Assembly: GCF_047730165.1 (NCBI RefSeq)
Contig: NZ_CP159834.1
Coordinates: forward strand, 930,001 to 994,000
Direction of reading: 5' to 3'
DNA from: Patiriisocius sp047730165
Lineage (GTDB): Bacteria; Bacteroidota; Bacteroidia; Flavobacteriales; Flavobacteriaceae
DNA length: 64,000 nucleotides
Position numbers and translations under genes: made by a program. The notes under the pieces are model-generated. The model had not been told where the DNA came from, searched no databases, and worked only from the letters and a program-made list of their open reading frames with translations. Of the stretch, positions 17,210 to 26,794 are shown one piece after another; position 1 is the first letter of the stretch; every line of letters starts with the position of its first letter.

Positions 17210-18165
17210 TGGAAAAAAGACTAGACAACGACGAAGCAGATCTAAATATGCTTTTTAACAGCATTCGAAAAGGAAGGGATAATTTTTCTGCATTTTTATA
17301 TGATTTATTTTTAATTATAAAAAAACGATGGGTAGTATTATCACTTTTAATCATAGCTGGAATTGCTTGTGGTTTTTATATGGAGCATTATGGTAATAAA
17401 CAATATACCACGTCACTTGTTATCCAAACCAATCAAAAAAGCACTGAAATAATATATGACTATATAGAGAATATAAACTCTTATAGTCTTGAGAGTAAGG
17501 GTTTTGCTCCTAATGAGATTTTAGACCTAGAGATTGTTGCTGTTCCTAATTTTAAAGACCTTCTTGATAGCTACGAGAGTCAAAACATTAATTTAATTGA
17601 ATTTTTATTAGAAAACGCAAGTGCCGACGATGTTTTAAGGGCAGAGTTTTTTAGAGATAGCTACCGTTTTCATAAAATAGAAGTAGAACTAGGGAATACC
17701 TCTGGCGAGGAGAGTATTGATAAGTTTATTGCACTATTAAACGACGTTGACAATTATAAAGAAATCAATGCCTTTTACGGAGAGTTCAATACTCGTAAGG
17801 TTGTTGAGTTTGAAAAAATGTTGACTCAAATAGATGAGACCATTGAGCAATATAACTCTAAATCTCCTGGAGATGATACAAACCTTGCCGTGACTGGAGT
17901 CAATTATCGTGAGAATAACTTTGTAACTAGTCTTGTAGAGTATAAAACGTATGTTATGCGTTTTTTAGAAAATGCTAAATATGACGCAGTTACTGCAGAA
18001 AACAATGTTTATTTAGTGAATGAACCTATAATTAAACATAAAAAACCATTCCTGCCTTTGATGATTGCTTATCCTTTAGCGGTGTTTATTTTCTTCTTTC
18101 TAGGCGTGTATTTTCTTCGTTTTTTACATAAGGGAAAGGAAGTATATGAAAGTAAACAAGCCTAA
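17209..18165 (+). CDS. Wzz-type polysaccharide chain-length/assembly protein
   Basis: 318 residues. A cytoplasmic N-terminus of about 40 residues is followed by a membrane helix (WVVLSLLIIAGIACGFYM, about 48-66), a long periplasmic part with predicted helices, and a second helix near the C-terminus (FLPLMIAYPLAVFIFFFLGV, about 282-302). This two-helix plan is that of Wzz/PCP proteins, which set polymer length. There is no fused tyrosine kinase domain, unlike many Bacteroidota Wzc proteins. The ATG overlaps the rfbD stop by one base; the longer frame back to 17155 lies in rfbD. The call rests on topology and context more than on a sharp motif. Confidence 0.7.
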   Translation: MEKRLDNDEADLNMLFNSIRKGRDNFSAFLYDLFLIIKKRWVVLSLLIIAGIACGFYMEHYGNKQYTTSLVIQTNQKSTEIIYDYIENINSYSLESKGFAPNEILDLEIVAVPNFKDLLDSYESQNINLIEFLLENASADDVLRAEFFRDSYRFHKIEVELGNTSGEESIDKFIALLNDVDNYKEINAFYGEFNTRKVVEFEKMLTQIDETIEQYNSKSPGDDTNLAVTGVNYRENNFVTSLVEYKTYVMRFLENAKYDAVTAENNVYLVNEPIIKHKKPFLPLMIAYPLAVFIFFFLGVYFLRFLHKGKEVYESKQA

Positions 18166-18174
18166 TTTAAAGTC

Positions 18175-19581
18175 GTGTTTTCTTTAAGAAAAATATACAC
18201 TTTAATATTTTTGATAGGGATATTTTTTATTCCTTTCAACGAGTTTACTGGACTCTCATTTTTAGGGGAATATAGTAATGAAGCATCGGCCTACTTCTTC
18301 TTTGTGGGATCGTTTGTATTATTAATAGACATTCTTCTCAGCAGAAAAACAGTTATTCCATTTAACTATACTCCCATTATTTTTATAGGGGTCTACCTCA
18401 TTTGGATTATTATTTCTTCGTTAATAAACTTGCCAGAAATGTCTAAAAATACGCTCAAAGGGACTGGGGGTATAGAAAGGTTTTTTAGACAGTTTATTTC
18501 AGTATTCATTACGCTCGTCTTATTTATCTATCTGTACATTAATGTTTTACGCAAGTGGAGTATAGAAAAGATATTTTATAGAATGCGTTTTGTATTTTTG
18601 TTGTCCTTTAGCTTTGTGTTTTTATATGGTCTGCTTGAAATTATGTATGCTCATTTTGGGATGACATTCTTAGCGCCTATTATTAAGGCTTTCAGTTATT
18701 TTCCATTTTACGAATTTCCCAATTATTTTTCTGATAGAATTTCATCTGTTTCCTTTGAAGCACCTTTTTTGGCCATTTTCTTAATTACAGTAGCGGCTTG
18801 GATGTTTAGTTATATTTTAACAGAAAAAACACTAGTAAGATTTATTCCAACTATTTGTGTATTAATACTTACGTACTACTCAGATTCTAGAACAGCCTTA
18901 ATTATTATACTGTTTCAATTGTTTCTTTTCGTTCTTATTTTGATGCGGCAACAGGTGTATAGGAAATATATTTTACTGGGTGGGGGAGCACTTGTTTTGC
19001 TCGGAGTATTATTTTTTTCAAGTCCGAAAGGAGCAAAAGCTGCAGAAGAAATTACTGAAAAAATAGAACGATTAGATTTTCAGAAAAACCTTCTTAATAA
19101 CGTGTCTAATCGCAGCCGCTTTGGTATGCAATATGCACAACTTCAGGTTTTTAAAGAACACCCTATAGTGGGAGTAGGTCTAGGGCAACAGGCGTATTAC
19201 AGTAAGTATCATTATCCGCCTTGGGCAGCAACTAGTAACTATGAGTTTAAACTTTGGTACAAAAATCCTAACGTAAGAAACTTCCCGCCGGGGTATAATT
19301 TATACATAAGAATTCTTGCGGAAAACGGAATTATAGGTTTTTTAATTTTTGCTTTAATTATCGCTACCGCGCTGTATAAATCAATTCAACTATATTTTAA
19401 AAAAGATGTAATCAAGAATATTTTAGGAGTGGTTTTGACCATAAGTATAGTAGGGATTGCTATAAATTGGCTTCAGATAGACACCTATAGGTTATACGGG
19501 TTTTGGTTATTTCTAGCCATATTGTATGCTGTAGATCGTAATCAATCTAATAAGAATAAAGTGGTTTTGGATGGACAGTAG
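18175..19581 (+). CDS. O-antigen ligase/polymerase (Wzy_C) family membrane protein
   Basis: 468 residues with ten or more hydrophobic segments. The Wzy_C region is visible as YYSDSRTALIIILF (about 235-250), a large periplasmic loop with NRSRFGMQYAQL and FKEHPIVGVGLGQQAYY, then more helices. Proteins of this kind polymerise O-units or ligate them to lipid A core. The start is GTG, 10 bp after the previous stop; its length and hydrophobic start support this choice. It is one of two such proteins in the locus (see 21652). Very AT-rich, with many T-runs compared with the rfb genes. Confidence 0.78.
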   Translation: MFSLRKIYTLIFLIGIFFIPFNEFTGLSFLGEYSNEASAYFFFVGSFVLLIDILLSRKTVIPFNYTPIIFIGVYLIWIIISSLINLPEMSKNTLKGTGGIERFFRQFISVFITLVLFIYLYINVLRKWSIEKIFYRMRFVFLLSFSFVFLYGLLEIMYAHFGMTFLAPIIKAFSYFPFYEFPNYFSDRISSVSFEAPFLAIFLITVAAWMFSYILTEKTLVRFIPTICVLILTYYSDSRTALIIILFQLFLFVLILMRQQVYRKYILLGGGALVLLGVLFFSSPKGAKAAEEITEKIERLDFQKNLLNNVSNRSRFGMQYAQLQVFKEHPIVGVGLGQQAYYSKYHYPPWAATSNYEFKLWYKNPNVRNFPPGYNLYIRILAENGIIGFLIFALIIATALYKSIQLYFKKDVIKNILGVVLTISIVGIAINWLQIDTYRLYGFWLFLAILYAVDRNQSNKNKVVLDGQ

Positions 19582-20815
19582 TATTATCTCCATATCTTAT
19601 ATGAAGAGAATGATTAGAGATCATTTTTCATTCGTGCTTATTGCTTTAGGCTCTGGCACTATATTCTTATGCAATATTTTATTTAAAACGCTTTTAAGCG
19701 AAACAGATTATGGAGAGTACTCTATTTTAATCACATTTATTGCAACCGTATTTAATCTAGGCCTCTTAGGATTAGACAAGGTGTTAATGAGAGTTACTAC
19801 TATTAAGAATAAGAGAATATATTTAGACAAAAAATTTCCCTGGGCGATAGGATTAACAATTTTGGTCGTTTGTATTATAGGTACTTATATATTTAACAAA
19901 CAATTCTTTGTCGGCTCAAACTCCTTTATTAAGATATTAATTGTTGCCTTAAGTGCAGTGCTTTCAATGATTTCATACAACTTTTATCGATTGAAAAGTG
20001 AATTTGTTAAAGCGCAAATGATTTCAAATATCTGGAAGTTTGGACTATTGCTGCTTGCATTCGTCTTTTATTTATGGGAATTTCACGAGTTTACATTATT
20101 GTTTAATGCTGTTTTTGTTCTCTGTACGGTCATTTTAATAACAACGGTCATTTTGCTTTTTAAGACTTCGTTTTCATACGGCAATACTATTGAAAATAAA
20201 GATTTTATTAAATTCTGGATAGGTTTTGGTGTTTCTATTTCTGTATTAATAGGAATCACCTTTTTTGATAGATATTATATTAAAGAAATATTTGGAGCGG
20301 CTACTTTTGGGAATTATTTTTACCTAGCTAATATTTTTCTGTTTCCTTTTCATTTACTTCAAAACTATGTTGGATTCAAAAAACTTGTTTTTTTTAAAGA
20401 AAATTTTTCAAGAACAATCCTATTAAAACAAACTCAAAATTTATTTTTTCAATCAATTTTATTGTCAATTGTTTTGTGTGCGGTGGCTTATCTTGCAAAT
20501 TTTTTACAATTAATTGAAGTAGATTTTAAATCTGAAATTTGGCTTATATTATCCTTTCTTTTTTTAGGTATGATTAAAGTGTTTTTTGGGCTTTTTGAAT
20601 CAGCACTAAGCGCTCGCGTTCATATTAGGCTTATAAATCAAACAAATATAGTCTCACTTATTATTGTTGGGTTAGTTTTAATAATCACTATTAGTTTTAT
20701 AGAAACAGTTCTAGACGTTGCAATACTTACGTGTGCCATGTGGCTTTCGTTAGTTTTAGTTTATCTAGGAGCCAGCTTAAAGTTGAATCAAGAAAATCTA
20801 AAAAAAGACCAATAA
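19571..20815 (+). CDS. Polysaccharide flippase (Wzx-like, MATE/MVF superfamily)
   Basis: 414 residues with about 12 hydrophobic helices and few other features; FVLIALGSGTIFLCNILFKT near the start is the first helix of a Wzx/RfbX fold, and SETDYGEYSI follows as the usual loop. It would move lipid-linked repeat units across the inner membrane. The ATG at 19571 overlaps the previous gene by 11 bp; MKRMIRDHFS from 19601 is an alternative start. AT-rich with poly-T and poly-A tracts, and poorly conserved, as Wzx proteins are. Confidence 0.78.
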   Translation: MDSSIISISYMKRMIRDHFSFVLIALGSGTIFLCNILFKTLLSETDYGEYSILITFIATVFNLGLLGLDKVLMRVTTIKNKRIYLDKKFPWAIGLTILVVCIIGTYIFNKQFFVGSNSFIKILIVALSAVLSMISYNFYRLKSEFVKAQMISNIWKFGLLLLAFVFYLWEFHEFTLLFNAVFVLCTVILITTVILLFKTSFSYGNTIENKDFIKFWIGFGVSISVLIGITFFDRYYIKEIFGAATFGNYFYLANIFLFPFHLLQNYVGFKKLVFFKENFSRTILLKQTQNLFFQSILLSIVLCAVAYLANFLQLIEVDFKSEIWLILSFLFLGMIKVFFGLFESALSARVHIRLINQTNIVSLIIVGLVLIITISFIETVLDVAILTCAMWLSLVLVYLGASLKLNQENLKKDQ

Positions 20816-21634
20816 ATGGTAGATTCAAAAATATTAGTCCTAATCCCTCATTTTAATAATCCTAAGGGCTTAGCAACGGCAATTAATAGCATACAGGAAG
20901 ACTTTAAGATAACTGTGCTTGTAGTTGATGATGGAAGTAAAGAAGATAAAATAGCTGAGACATTATTAAAAAATGAAGCTTCATCTAATGTCGATATCGT
21001 GATTGAATGCCTAGCTAATAATAAAGGGATTGAACATGCGTTAAATTATGGATTAGAATATTTTTTACAAAATGAATTTAAATTTTTGGCTAGATTGGAC
21101 TGTGGTGATGTGTGTCTGCCACAACGGTTTTTTAGACAGCAAAAGTTTTTATATGATCATCCTTCGATTGATCTAGTAGGTAGTAATGTGTCGTTTTTTA
21201 GACAGAATGGGGATACATTGTTTACGCTAAAGCTTCCATCTACAGACAAAGAGATCAGGAATAAGATGTATATAAATGCTATGATCATTCACCCTACATT
21301 TTTTATGAGAAGAGAGGTCGTAGAAAATATTAAGCAATATCCAACACAATATGAGGCCGCAGAAGATTATGCCTTCTTGTTTTTAGTTCTAAAGAAGCAT
21401 AAAGTGGCAAACTTGACCGAGATACTTGTAAAGTGTGAGCTGAGCCCTATTGGGATATCTGCTCTTAAAAGAAAAAAGCAGTTAAAAAACAGGGTTACTT
21501 TGATAAAAAAGCATTTCCATTGGGGTATATATCCTATATATGGTCTGATGCGGAATTATATTATTTTATGGACACCTGAGCCATTATTTGAGTGGGTTAA
21601 AATGAAAATAAAGAATAAAAAAATTAGCGATTAA
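20816..21634 (+). CDS. Family 2 glycosyltransferase
   Basis: 272 residues, GT-A fold. VLIPHFNNPKGLATAINSI and VLVVDDGSKED (about 6-42) form the nucleotide-sugar pocket, and FLARLDCGDVCLPQRF (about 92-107) holds the metal-binding DxD-equivalent (LDCGD). It transfers one sugar to the growing repeat unit on the cytoplasmic side. The donor is not readable. Its ATG follows directly on the flippase stop without a gap, so the two are translated from one message. Confidence 0.85.
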   Translation: MVDSKILVLIPHFNNPKGLATAINSIQEDFKITVLVVDDGSKEDKIAETLLKNEASSNVDIVIECLANNKGIEHALNYGLEYFLQNEFKFLARLDCGDVCLPQRFFRQQKFLYDHPSIDLVGSNVSFFRQNGDTLFTLKLPSTDKEIRNKMYINAMIIHPTFFMRREVVENIKQYPTQYEAAEDYAFLFLVLKKHKVANLTEILVKCELSPIGISALKRKKQLKNRVTLIKKHFHWGIYPIYGLMRNYIILWTPEPLFEWVKMKIKNKKISD

Positions 21635-21651
21635 ATTAAAACTATTTTATA

Positions 21652-22887
21652 ATGAAAGTTCTACTTAGTTCTATCTACCCGTATGCTTTTGCACTATTAC
21701 TTTTTATAGTGCCCTTTGATGATTATGTGAGGGCTTGGCCTAATATCTTGCTCATTATCCTGGCGGTATCATTCCCTTTTGTAGTAGCGAAAAAAGATTT
21801 TTTACGAATTAACAGAACTGGAATAATTATAATTATTTCTTTTTTATTAAGCATGGTGGTAGTTTCTGTTCTTTCAGGAAATTGGGATGAAAATCAATCT
21901 ATCATAGGAAAAGTAGGTATAGGTTTAGGCATGCTTTTGCTTTACCTACCTATTTATAATAATGATAAACTTAAAAATGCAATAATCTTTTCAAGTATTG
22001 CGGCAGTTATTTTTTCCTGCTTTAATATACTAATGCTTATTAAAAACACTGGAACATTTGAGTTTGGCGCATCAGAAAATCCACTTACAACCCTATTAAT
22101 AGATAGACTTTACCTAGGCCTGCTTAGCGTGATGAGTGTTGTAATATCTTACAAGTCAATTTCAAAAAAATACAATCCATACAATCGGTATCATTTAGCA
22201 AACATTATCATAAACATTCTTTTTGTGTTCCTTATAGTTGCTAGGATGGCTATTCTAACACTTATCGCGCTTACACTACTCCAATTTTTCTATTCAACCC
22301 GCAACAAAAAAATAATAATTATAACCTTGGTTGCAACGGTTAGTGTAATTTTATTAGCATTTGCTTTAAATAGTAATCTGGCGGAGCGTTTCTTTTACAT
22401 TACAAATAATAATCAGGACCAAAGTTTAATAGAAAAAGTTTTTAAAAGAGAACCCAGGACAGTCATATGGGCCTGTTCAAATAAAATAGTAAAAGAAGAA
22501 GGATTAATGTTCTCTGGACTAGGGTTTAAGCAAGCTCGAGAACGACTTGTAAACTGCTACGAGAGTGACATTGTGAACCCAGAAAGAAAAGAGTGGTTTT
22601 TATTTAAAAGATACAATACGCACAATCAGTATATTGATATTTATTTGGGAGCAGGGATTATTGCGTTGCTGTTATTTCTTACTTTCTTTTTCTGGAGTTT
22701 TATTAAACATAGAAAAGATTACTATTTAATGGCTATGTTAGTCACATTTGTAAGTTTTGGTTTGATAGAAAATTACTTTCATAGACAAATAGGGGCATAC
22801 TATTTTGGAGTATTATTAATTTTTATTTTACTAGATTATAAGTCAACACCAGAAGGTGGTAAGATTAATAATGAGCACAAATCCTAA
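21652..22887 (+). CDS. Second O-antigen ligase/polymerase-like membrane protein
   Basis: 411 residues, strongly hydrophobic, 10-12 helices. The central segment NIIINILFVFLIVARMAILT aligns with the Wzy_C region (SRTA-equivalent VARMAILT), followed by a loop containing FSGLGFKQARERLVNCYESD and NTHNQYIDIYLGAGI, the N-x-H-N/HNQY motif usual in WaaL/Wzy proteins. The HNQY element makes a ligase or polymerase equally possible. With the protein at 18175, one may polymerise and the other ligate. ATG start, 17 bp after the glycosyltransferase stop. Confidence 0.78.
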   Translation: MKVLLSSIYPYAFALLLFIVPFDDYVRAWPNILLIILAVSFPFVVAKKDFLRINRTGIIIIISFLLSMVVVSVLSGNWDENQSIIGKVGIGLGMLLLYLPIYNNDKLKNAIIFSSIAAVIFSCFNILMLIKNTGTFEFGASENPLTTLLIDRLYLGLLSVMSVVISYKSISKKYNPYNRYHLANIIINILFVFLIVARMAILTLIALTLLQFFYSTRNKKIIIITLVATVSVILLAFALNSNLAERFFYITNNNQDQSLIEKVFKREPRTVIWACSNKIVKEEGLMFSGLGFKQARERLVNCYESDIVNPERKEWFLFKRYNTHNQYIDIYLGAGIIALLLFLTFFFWSFIKHRKDYYLMAMLVTFVSFGLIENYFHRQIGAYYFGVLLIFILLDYKSTPEGGKINNEHKS

Positions 22888-22896
22888 TTTAGAGGG

Positions 22897-24377
22897 ATGA
22901 AACGTACCATAATTATAGGATTAATTTTTGTGTTGACAGGATGCGCGTCTGCGGTATCTAAAATAGCAAAGAATACAGAAGCAAACGCTATCGTGTCAAA
23001 AAAACGAATGGATGACACCACGGTAAATTTTGAAAACCCCCCAGTATTAGCGTCAAATTTTATTTGGGGAATAAACGGTCATCCCGTAACAAGTCCAGAT
23101 TATTGGGAATTATCAGCAATGGATCTTCAGGTAAAAGCATTGAAGCAATTACAAACAACAATGTATCGATTTAATGTTGTTACAGATTTAAATGGGGGTT
23201 TAACACATTATAAAAAGGATAAAACCCGATGGGATGAAATTAGCTCAAGATGTAAAAATGGCACTATAAAAATTTTACCCGTTCTTCAATTTAAACCATT
23301 AGGAACAACCCTCACTCTAGATGAAAGCTATCAAGCGGGAAGAAAAAAAGCCTATGGCTTCGCAAAAGAATACGGCGCTGACATAGATTATTATGAAATT
23401 GGGAATGAGATGGATTTGGTTACAATAAAAGACGGAGACGATGGATCACAAATAGACCACTATCATAAAGATCAATTTGATATAGTTGCTGCATACTTTA
23501 ACGGAATGAATGATGGTATAAAAAAAGCAGACCCCACAGCAAAGACCATTATTAATGGAGCAGGAAGTAGCAGATGGGGCTTTTTAAATTGCTTGAAGAA
23601 GCAAATGTCTCGTATGATATCATTGGATGGCATTGGTATTCTCGCAGTGGCACTTATGAGGATCCTTATGTAAAAAAGGACTTGAAAAGAAATGTGTTTG
23701 TAGAGCTAGCAAAAATAACTGACAGACCAATTTGGATTACAGAAATTAATCAACATAGAGGAACATTTAAACATTCTAAAGAAACCCAAGCGGTATGGTT
23801 AGAGCGGTTTATAGACGCATTGGATAATAATAACCAAGTACAGGGTTATTTTGTATATGAGCTTTTAAATCAACTGAACTTAGATGATAAGATTGGTTAT
23901 GAACACCCAGTAGAAGCCTATTTTGGATTAGTAAATGCGTCAAATCTTTTGAAGCCTATTTACAACCCTGCATTTGAAACATTGACTTTTAAAATAGAGG
24001 AAAGCCTTCATTGGAAAGAGAATTATTTAAAACACTTATTTTCTAAACTGTTAGAACGTGAGTTGAGACCCACAGACTTGGCATTCTGGGAAGAACCTCT
24101 TACTAAAAAAACGCTGGATCAATTTATAACAGCATTTTACAAAGTTGAAAAACCTAAAATTTCCGAAGCAAGTGACTTGCTTTTTATTCAAAATAGCTAT
24201 AAGCAGCTTTTTGGTATAACTATTTCTCCTAATGAGAGTAAATTTTTGGTTAAAAAATTAAGTGAAGGCACATCACGAGTCGATGTGAGCAAGTCGATTG
24301 TGAGATCTAGAAAGTTTTACATAGAAGCGATTATTAACGGGTACGAAAAGAGAACAGGATTTACGTTTAAAAAATGA
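22897..24377 (+). pseudogene. Lipoprotein glycoside hydrolase (clan A-like) interrupted by a -1 frameshift
   Basis: Two overlapping frames (22897-23673 and 23574-24377) together encode one protein. The first starts with a lipoprotein signal, MKRTIIIGLIFVLTGC, and contains DYYEIGNEMDL with the putative acid/base Glu at 171; the second holds PIWITEINQHRG, the putative nucleophile Glu (about 283 of the joined product). These two Glu motifs on a TIM-barrel pattern suggest clan GH-A (GH39/GH5-like). The C-terminal 120 residues resemble two DUF4214-like helical repeats. Joining at 23586 gives 493 residues. It may be a decayed gene, a sequencing error in T5A3, or programmed frameshifting. As an outer lipoprotein in a polysaccharide locus it could trim the polymer. 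Confidence 0.7.
23583..23589 (+). other. Slippery heptamer T TTA AAT at the frameshift point
   Basis: In the upstream reading frame the codons are GGC TTT TTA AAT TGC. The X XXY YYZ pattern T-TTA-AAT permits both tRNAs to slip back one base to TTT-AAA. After the slip the product continues WGFLKLLEEAN, exactly the expected protein. Whether slippage occurs cannot be told from sequence. Confidence 0.45.
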
Positions 24378-25465
24378 AAAAAGTCTTAGTTGTAGATTGG
24401 TTAGACGCCTATGGCGGCGCAGAAAGAGTGATTAGGTCGCTCTGTAGCACCTTTCATTTTACAGAGTGCTATACGTTGATTAATGTAATGAAACCACGGG
24501 ATCAAGCTAAAGTGTTTGATGGGAACAATATGCCCATACACGAAACTAAAATGAAGTTCACAGGTGGCAATTTTAGGATGCTTTTACCATTATTCTCCTA
24601 TTTCTTAGGTACGATTAATATTGATCCTGAAGCAGATCTAATTATATCTTCATCACACGCCGTGGCCAAAGGAATAAAAAAGTCATCTCCTCACCAAGTA
24701 CACATTTCTTATTTTCAAGCAAGAAACTTAAAATACATTTGGGATGATGCTTCGCTTTACTTTGGAAAAGCTCACAAGATTGCCGCTCCCTTATTAAAAA
24801 GAATGCGCAAGACAGATATTAAAGCTGCACAAAGACCAGATTATATTGTTTCCAATTCAAAATTTGTACAGGCCTGGGTTAAGAAAACGTATAATCGAGA
24901 CTCTGAAGTGATTTACCCTCCCGTCGATCTAGCGCATTTCAGCTTAAAAGAAAAAAAGGAAGATTACTACGTAGCAGTTGGAAGAATAGAACCTTACAAG
25001 CGTTTTGATGTGGTTGTAAAAGCTTTTAACACAACAGGGAAAAAATTAGTTATCGTAGGAGACGGGAGTCAATTACCTGAGCTAAAAAGAATGGCCAATG
25101 ACAATATTTCATTTACCGGGTTTGTAGAAACAAAAGAAGTGAATAAGCATATAAGTAAGGCTAAAGGCTTTGTACACGCAGGTATAGAGGACTTTGGGAT
25201 TGCTCCCATAGAAGCTCAAGCTTGTGGAACGCCTGTAATTGCTTATGGATATGGCGGTGTCTTAGAGACCATTATTGAAAATGAAACAGGAATTTTCTTT
25301 TCAGAACTCACTTCAAGAAGTTTAGAAGAAAGCATACATAAATTTGAAACCCTTTCGTTTAATCCGCATCTCATCAGAGAAAATGCAGAAAGATTTAGTA
25401 TTGCTCAATTTGAATCTCAAATGAGTAACTTTGTGGGGCTTAAATTGAAAAACAATTATAGTTAA
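24374..25465 (+). CDS. Family 4 glycosyltransferase
   Basis: 363 residues, GT-B fold, cytoplasmic. VDWLDAYGGAERVIRSL (about 7-23) is the acceptor-side start typical of WbaZ/RfaG-like enzymes; VAVGRIEPYKRFDVVVKAF (about 196-214) begins the donor domain, and IEDFGIAPIEAQACGTPVIA (about 274-293) is the E-x7-E retaining GT4 motif. The N-terminal arrangement is close to mannosyl/rhamnosyl transferases of O-antigen loci, but the donor is not proven. Its ATG overlaps the hydrolase stop by four bases (ATGA), which couples its translation to the frame entered after the -1 shift. Confidence 0.88.
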   Translation: MKKVLVVDWLDAYGGAERVIRSLCSTFHFTECYTLINVMKPRDQAKVFDGNNMPIHETKMKFTGGNFRMLLPLFSYFLGTINIDPEADLIISSSHAVAKGIKKSSPHQVHISYFQARNLKYIWDDASLYFGKAHKIAAPLLKRMRKTDIKAAQRPDYIVSNSKFVQAWVKKTYNRDSEVIYPPVDLAHFSLKEKKEDYYVAVGRIEPYKRFDVVVKAFNTTGKKLVIVGDGSQLPELKRMANDNISFTGFVETKEVNKHISKAKGFVHAGIEDFGIAPIEAQACGTPVIAYGYGGVLETIIENETGIFFSELTSRSLEESIHKFETLSFNPHLIRENAERFSIAQFESQMSNFVGLKLKNNYS

Positions 25466-26763
25466 TGAAAATAGCAGTAATAGGAACAGGATATGTAGGG
25501 CTCGTAACTGGAACGTGTTTAGCGGAGACAGGCAATGATGTACTATGTGTTGATATAGATGAAAGTAAAGTTGCAAAAATGCGTGCAGGAGTTGTTCCTA
25601 TTTATGAGCCACACTTAGACGTTTTGTTTGAGCGAAATATAAAAGCAGATAGACTAAATTTTACCACTTCTCTTGAAGAGGGATTGGCTTTTGGAGAGAT
25701 TATTTTTTTAGCATTACCCACTCCTGAAGACGAAGATGGCTCTGCAGATTTGAGCTACGTGCTTGGCGTTTCAGAAGAAATAGGGAAACTCATTAAAAAC
25801 TATAAAGTCATTGTAGATAAAAGTACCGTTCCTGTTGGGACTGCAGAAAAAGTACATGCGACAATTGCTAAAAATGCAGCGTGCGATTTTGATGTGGTTT
25901 CTAATCCAGAATTTTTGAGAGAAGGCTTTGCGGTAGACGATTTTTTAAAACCAGAACGCATTGTGATTGGTTCTTCTAGTGATAGAGCTACGGCTTTAAT
26001 GCAGAAGCTTTATGCGCCTTTCGTGCGCTCAGGAAACCCTGTGATTGTGATGGACGAGAAGTCTGCAGAATTGACTAAATATGCGGCCAACGCATTTTTG
26101 GCCACAAAAATCACCTTTATGAACGAGATTGCTAACTACTGTGAAAAAGTGGGAGCAGACGTAGATAAAGTGAGAGTAGGGATGGGAACAGATTCACGCA
26201 TAGGTAAGCGGTTTTTATTTCCAGGAATTGGATATGGCGGTTCTTGTTTTCCAAAAGATGTGAAAGCATTGCAGAAAGCGGGTAAAGATGAAAACTATGA
26301 TTTTAAAATACTAGACGCAGTGATCGATGTAAATGAGCGTCAAAAAACGATATTATTACCACGTATTAAAAGTCATTTCGGCGGAAATATTAAAGGAATG
26401 AAATTTGCCATCTGGGGTTTAGCATTTAAGCCAGAAACAGATGATGTGCGAGAAGCACCCTCTATTTATATGATGAAGGGGTTGCTAGAACAAGGAGCTT
26501 CACTAACGGTCTTTGACCCAGAAGCTATGGAAAATATAGAGAAGCAGTTTGGTAACTCACTTGAATATGCAAACTCTATGTATGAAGCTATAGAAGGAGT
26601 AGATGCTTTAATTATCTGTACGGAATGGAGCATTTTTAGAACACCAAATTTAGAAAAACTAAAAGCAAGCTTAAATAACGCGGTAGTTTTTGATGGTCGT
26701 AATTTATATGATACAGCAGAGATGAAACAAGAAGGGTTTACGTATATCAGCATAGGAAGATAA
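25465..26763 (+). CDS. ugd: UDP-glucose 6-dehydrogenase
   Basis: Two-step NAD oxidation of UDP-glucose to UDP-glucuronate. 432 residues. GTGYVGLVTG (7-16) binds NAD, ADPTPED-like LPTPEDEDGSADLS follows, and GYGGSCFPKDVKAL carries the catalytic Cys at 261. The ATG shares one base with the previous stop. UDP-glucuronate is the substrate of the next gene product, so the pair makes UDP-xylose. The near absence of intergenic space indicates one operon with the glycosyltransferase. Confidence 0.95.
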   Translation: MKIAVIGTGYVGLVTGTCLAETGNDVLCVDIDESKVAKMRAGVVPIYEPHLDVLFERNIKADRLNFTTSLEEGLAFGEIIFLALPTPEDEDGSADLSYVLGVSEEIGKLIKNYKVIVDKSTVPVGTAEKVHATIAKNAACDFDVVSNPEFLREGFAVDDFLKPERIVIGSSSDRATALMQKLYAPFVRSGNPVIVMDEKSAELTKYAANAFLATKITFMNEIANYCEKVGADVDKVRVGMGTDSRIGKRFLFPGIGYGGSCFPKDVKALQKAGKDENYDFKILDAVIDVNERQKTILLPRIKSHFGGNIKGMKFAIWGLAFKPETDDVREAPSIYMMKGLLEQGASLTVFDPEAMENIEKQFGNSLEYANSMYEAIEGVDALIICTEWSIFRTPNLEKLKASLNNAVVFDGRNLYDTAEMKQEGFTYISIGR

Positions 26764-26794
26764 TTGCTGAAAAGATTCAGCACATAAGAATTGT

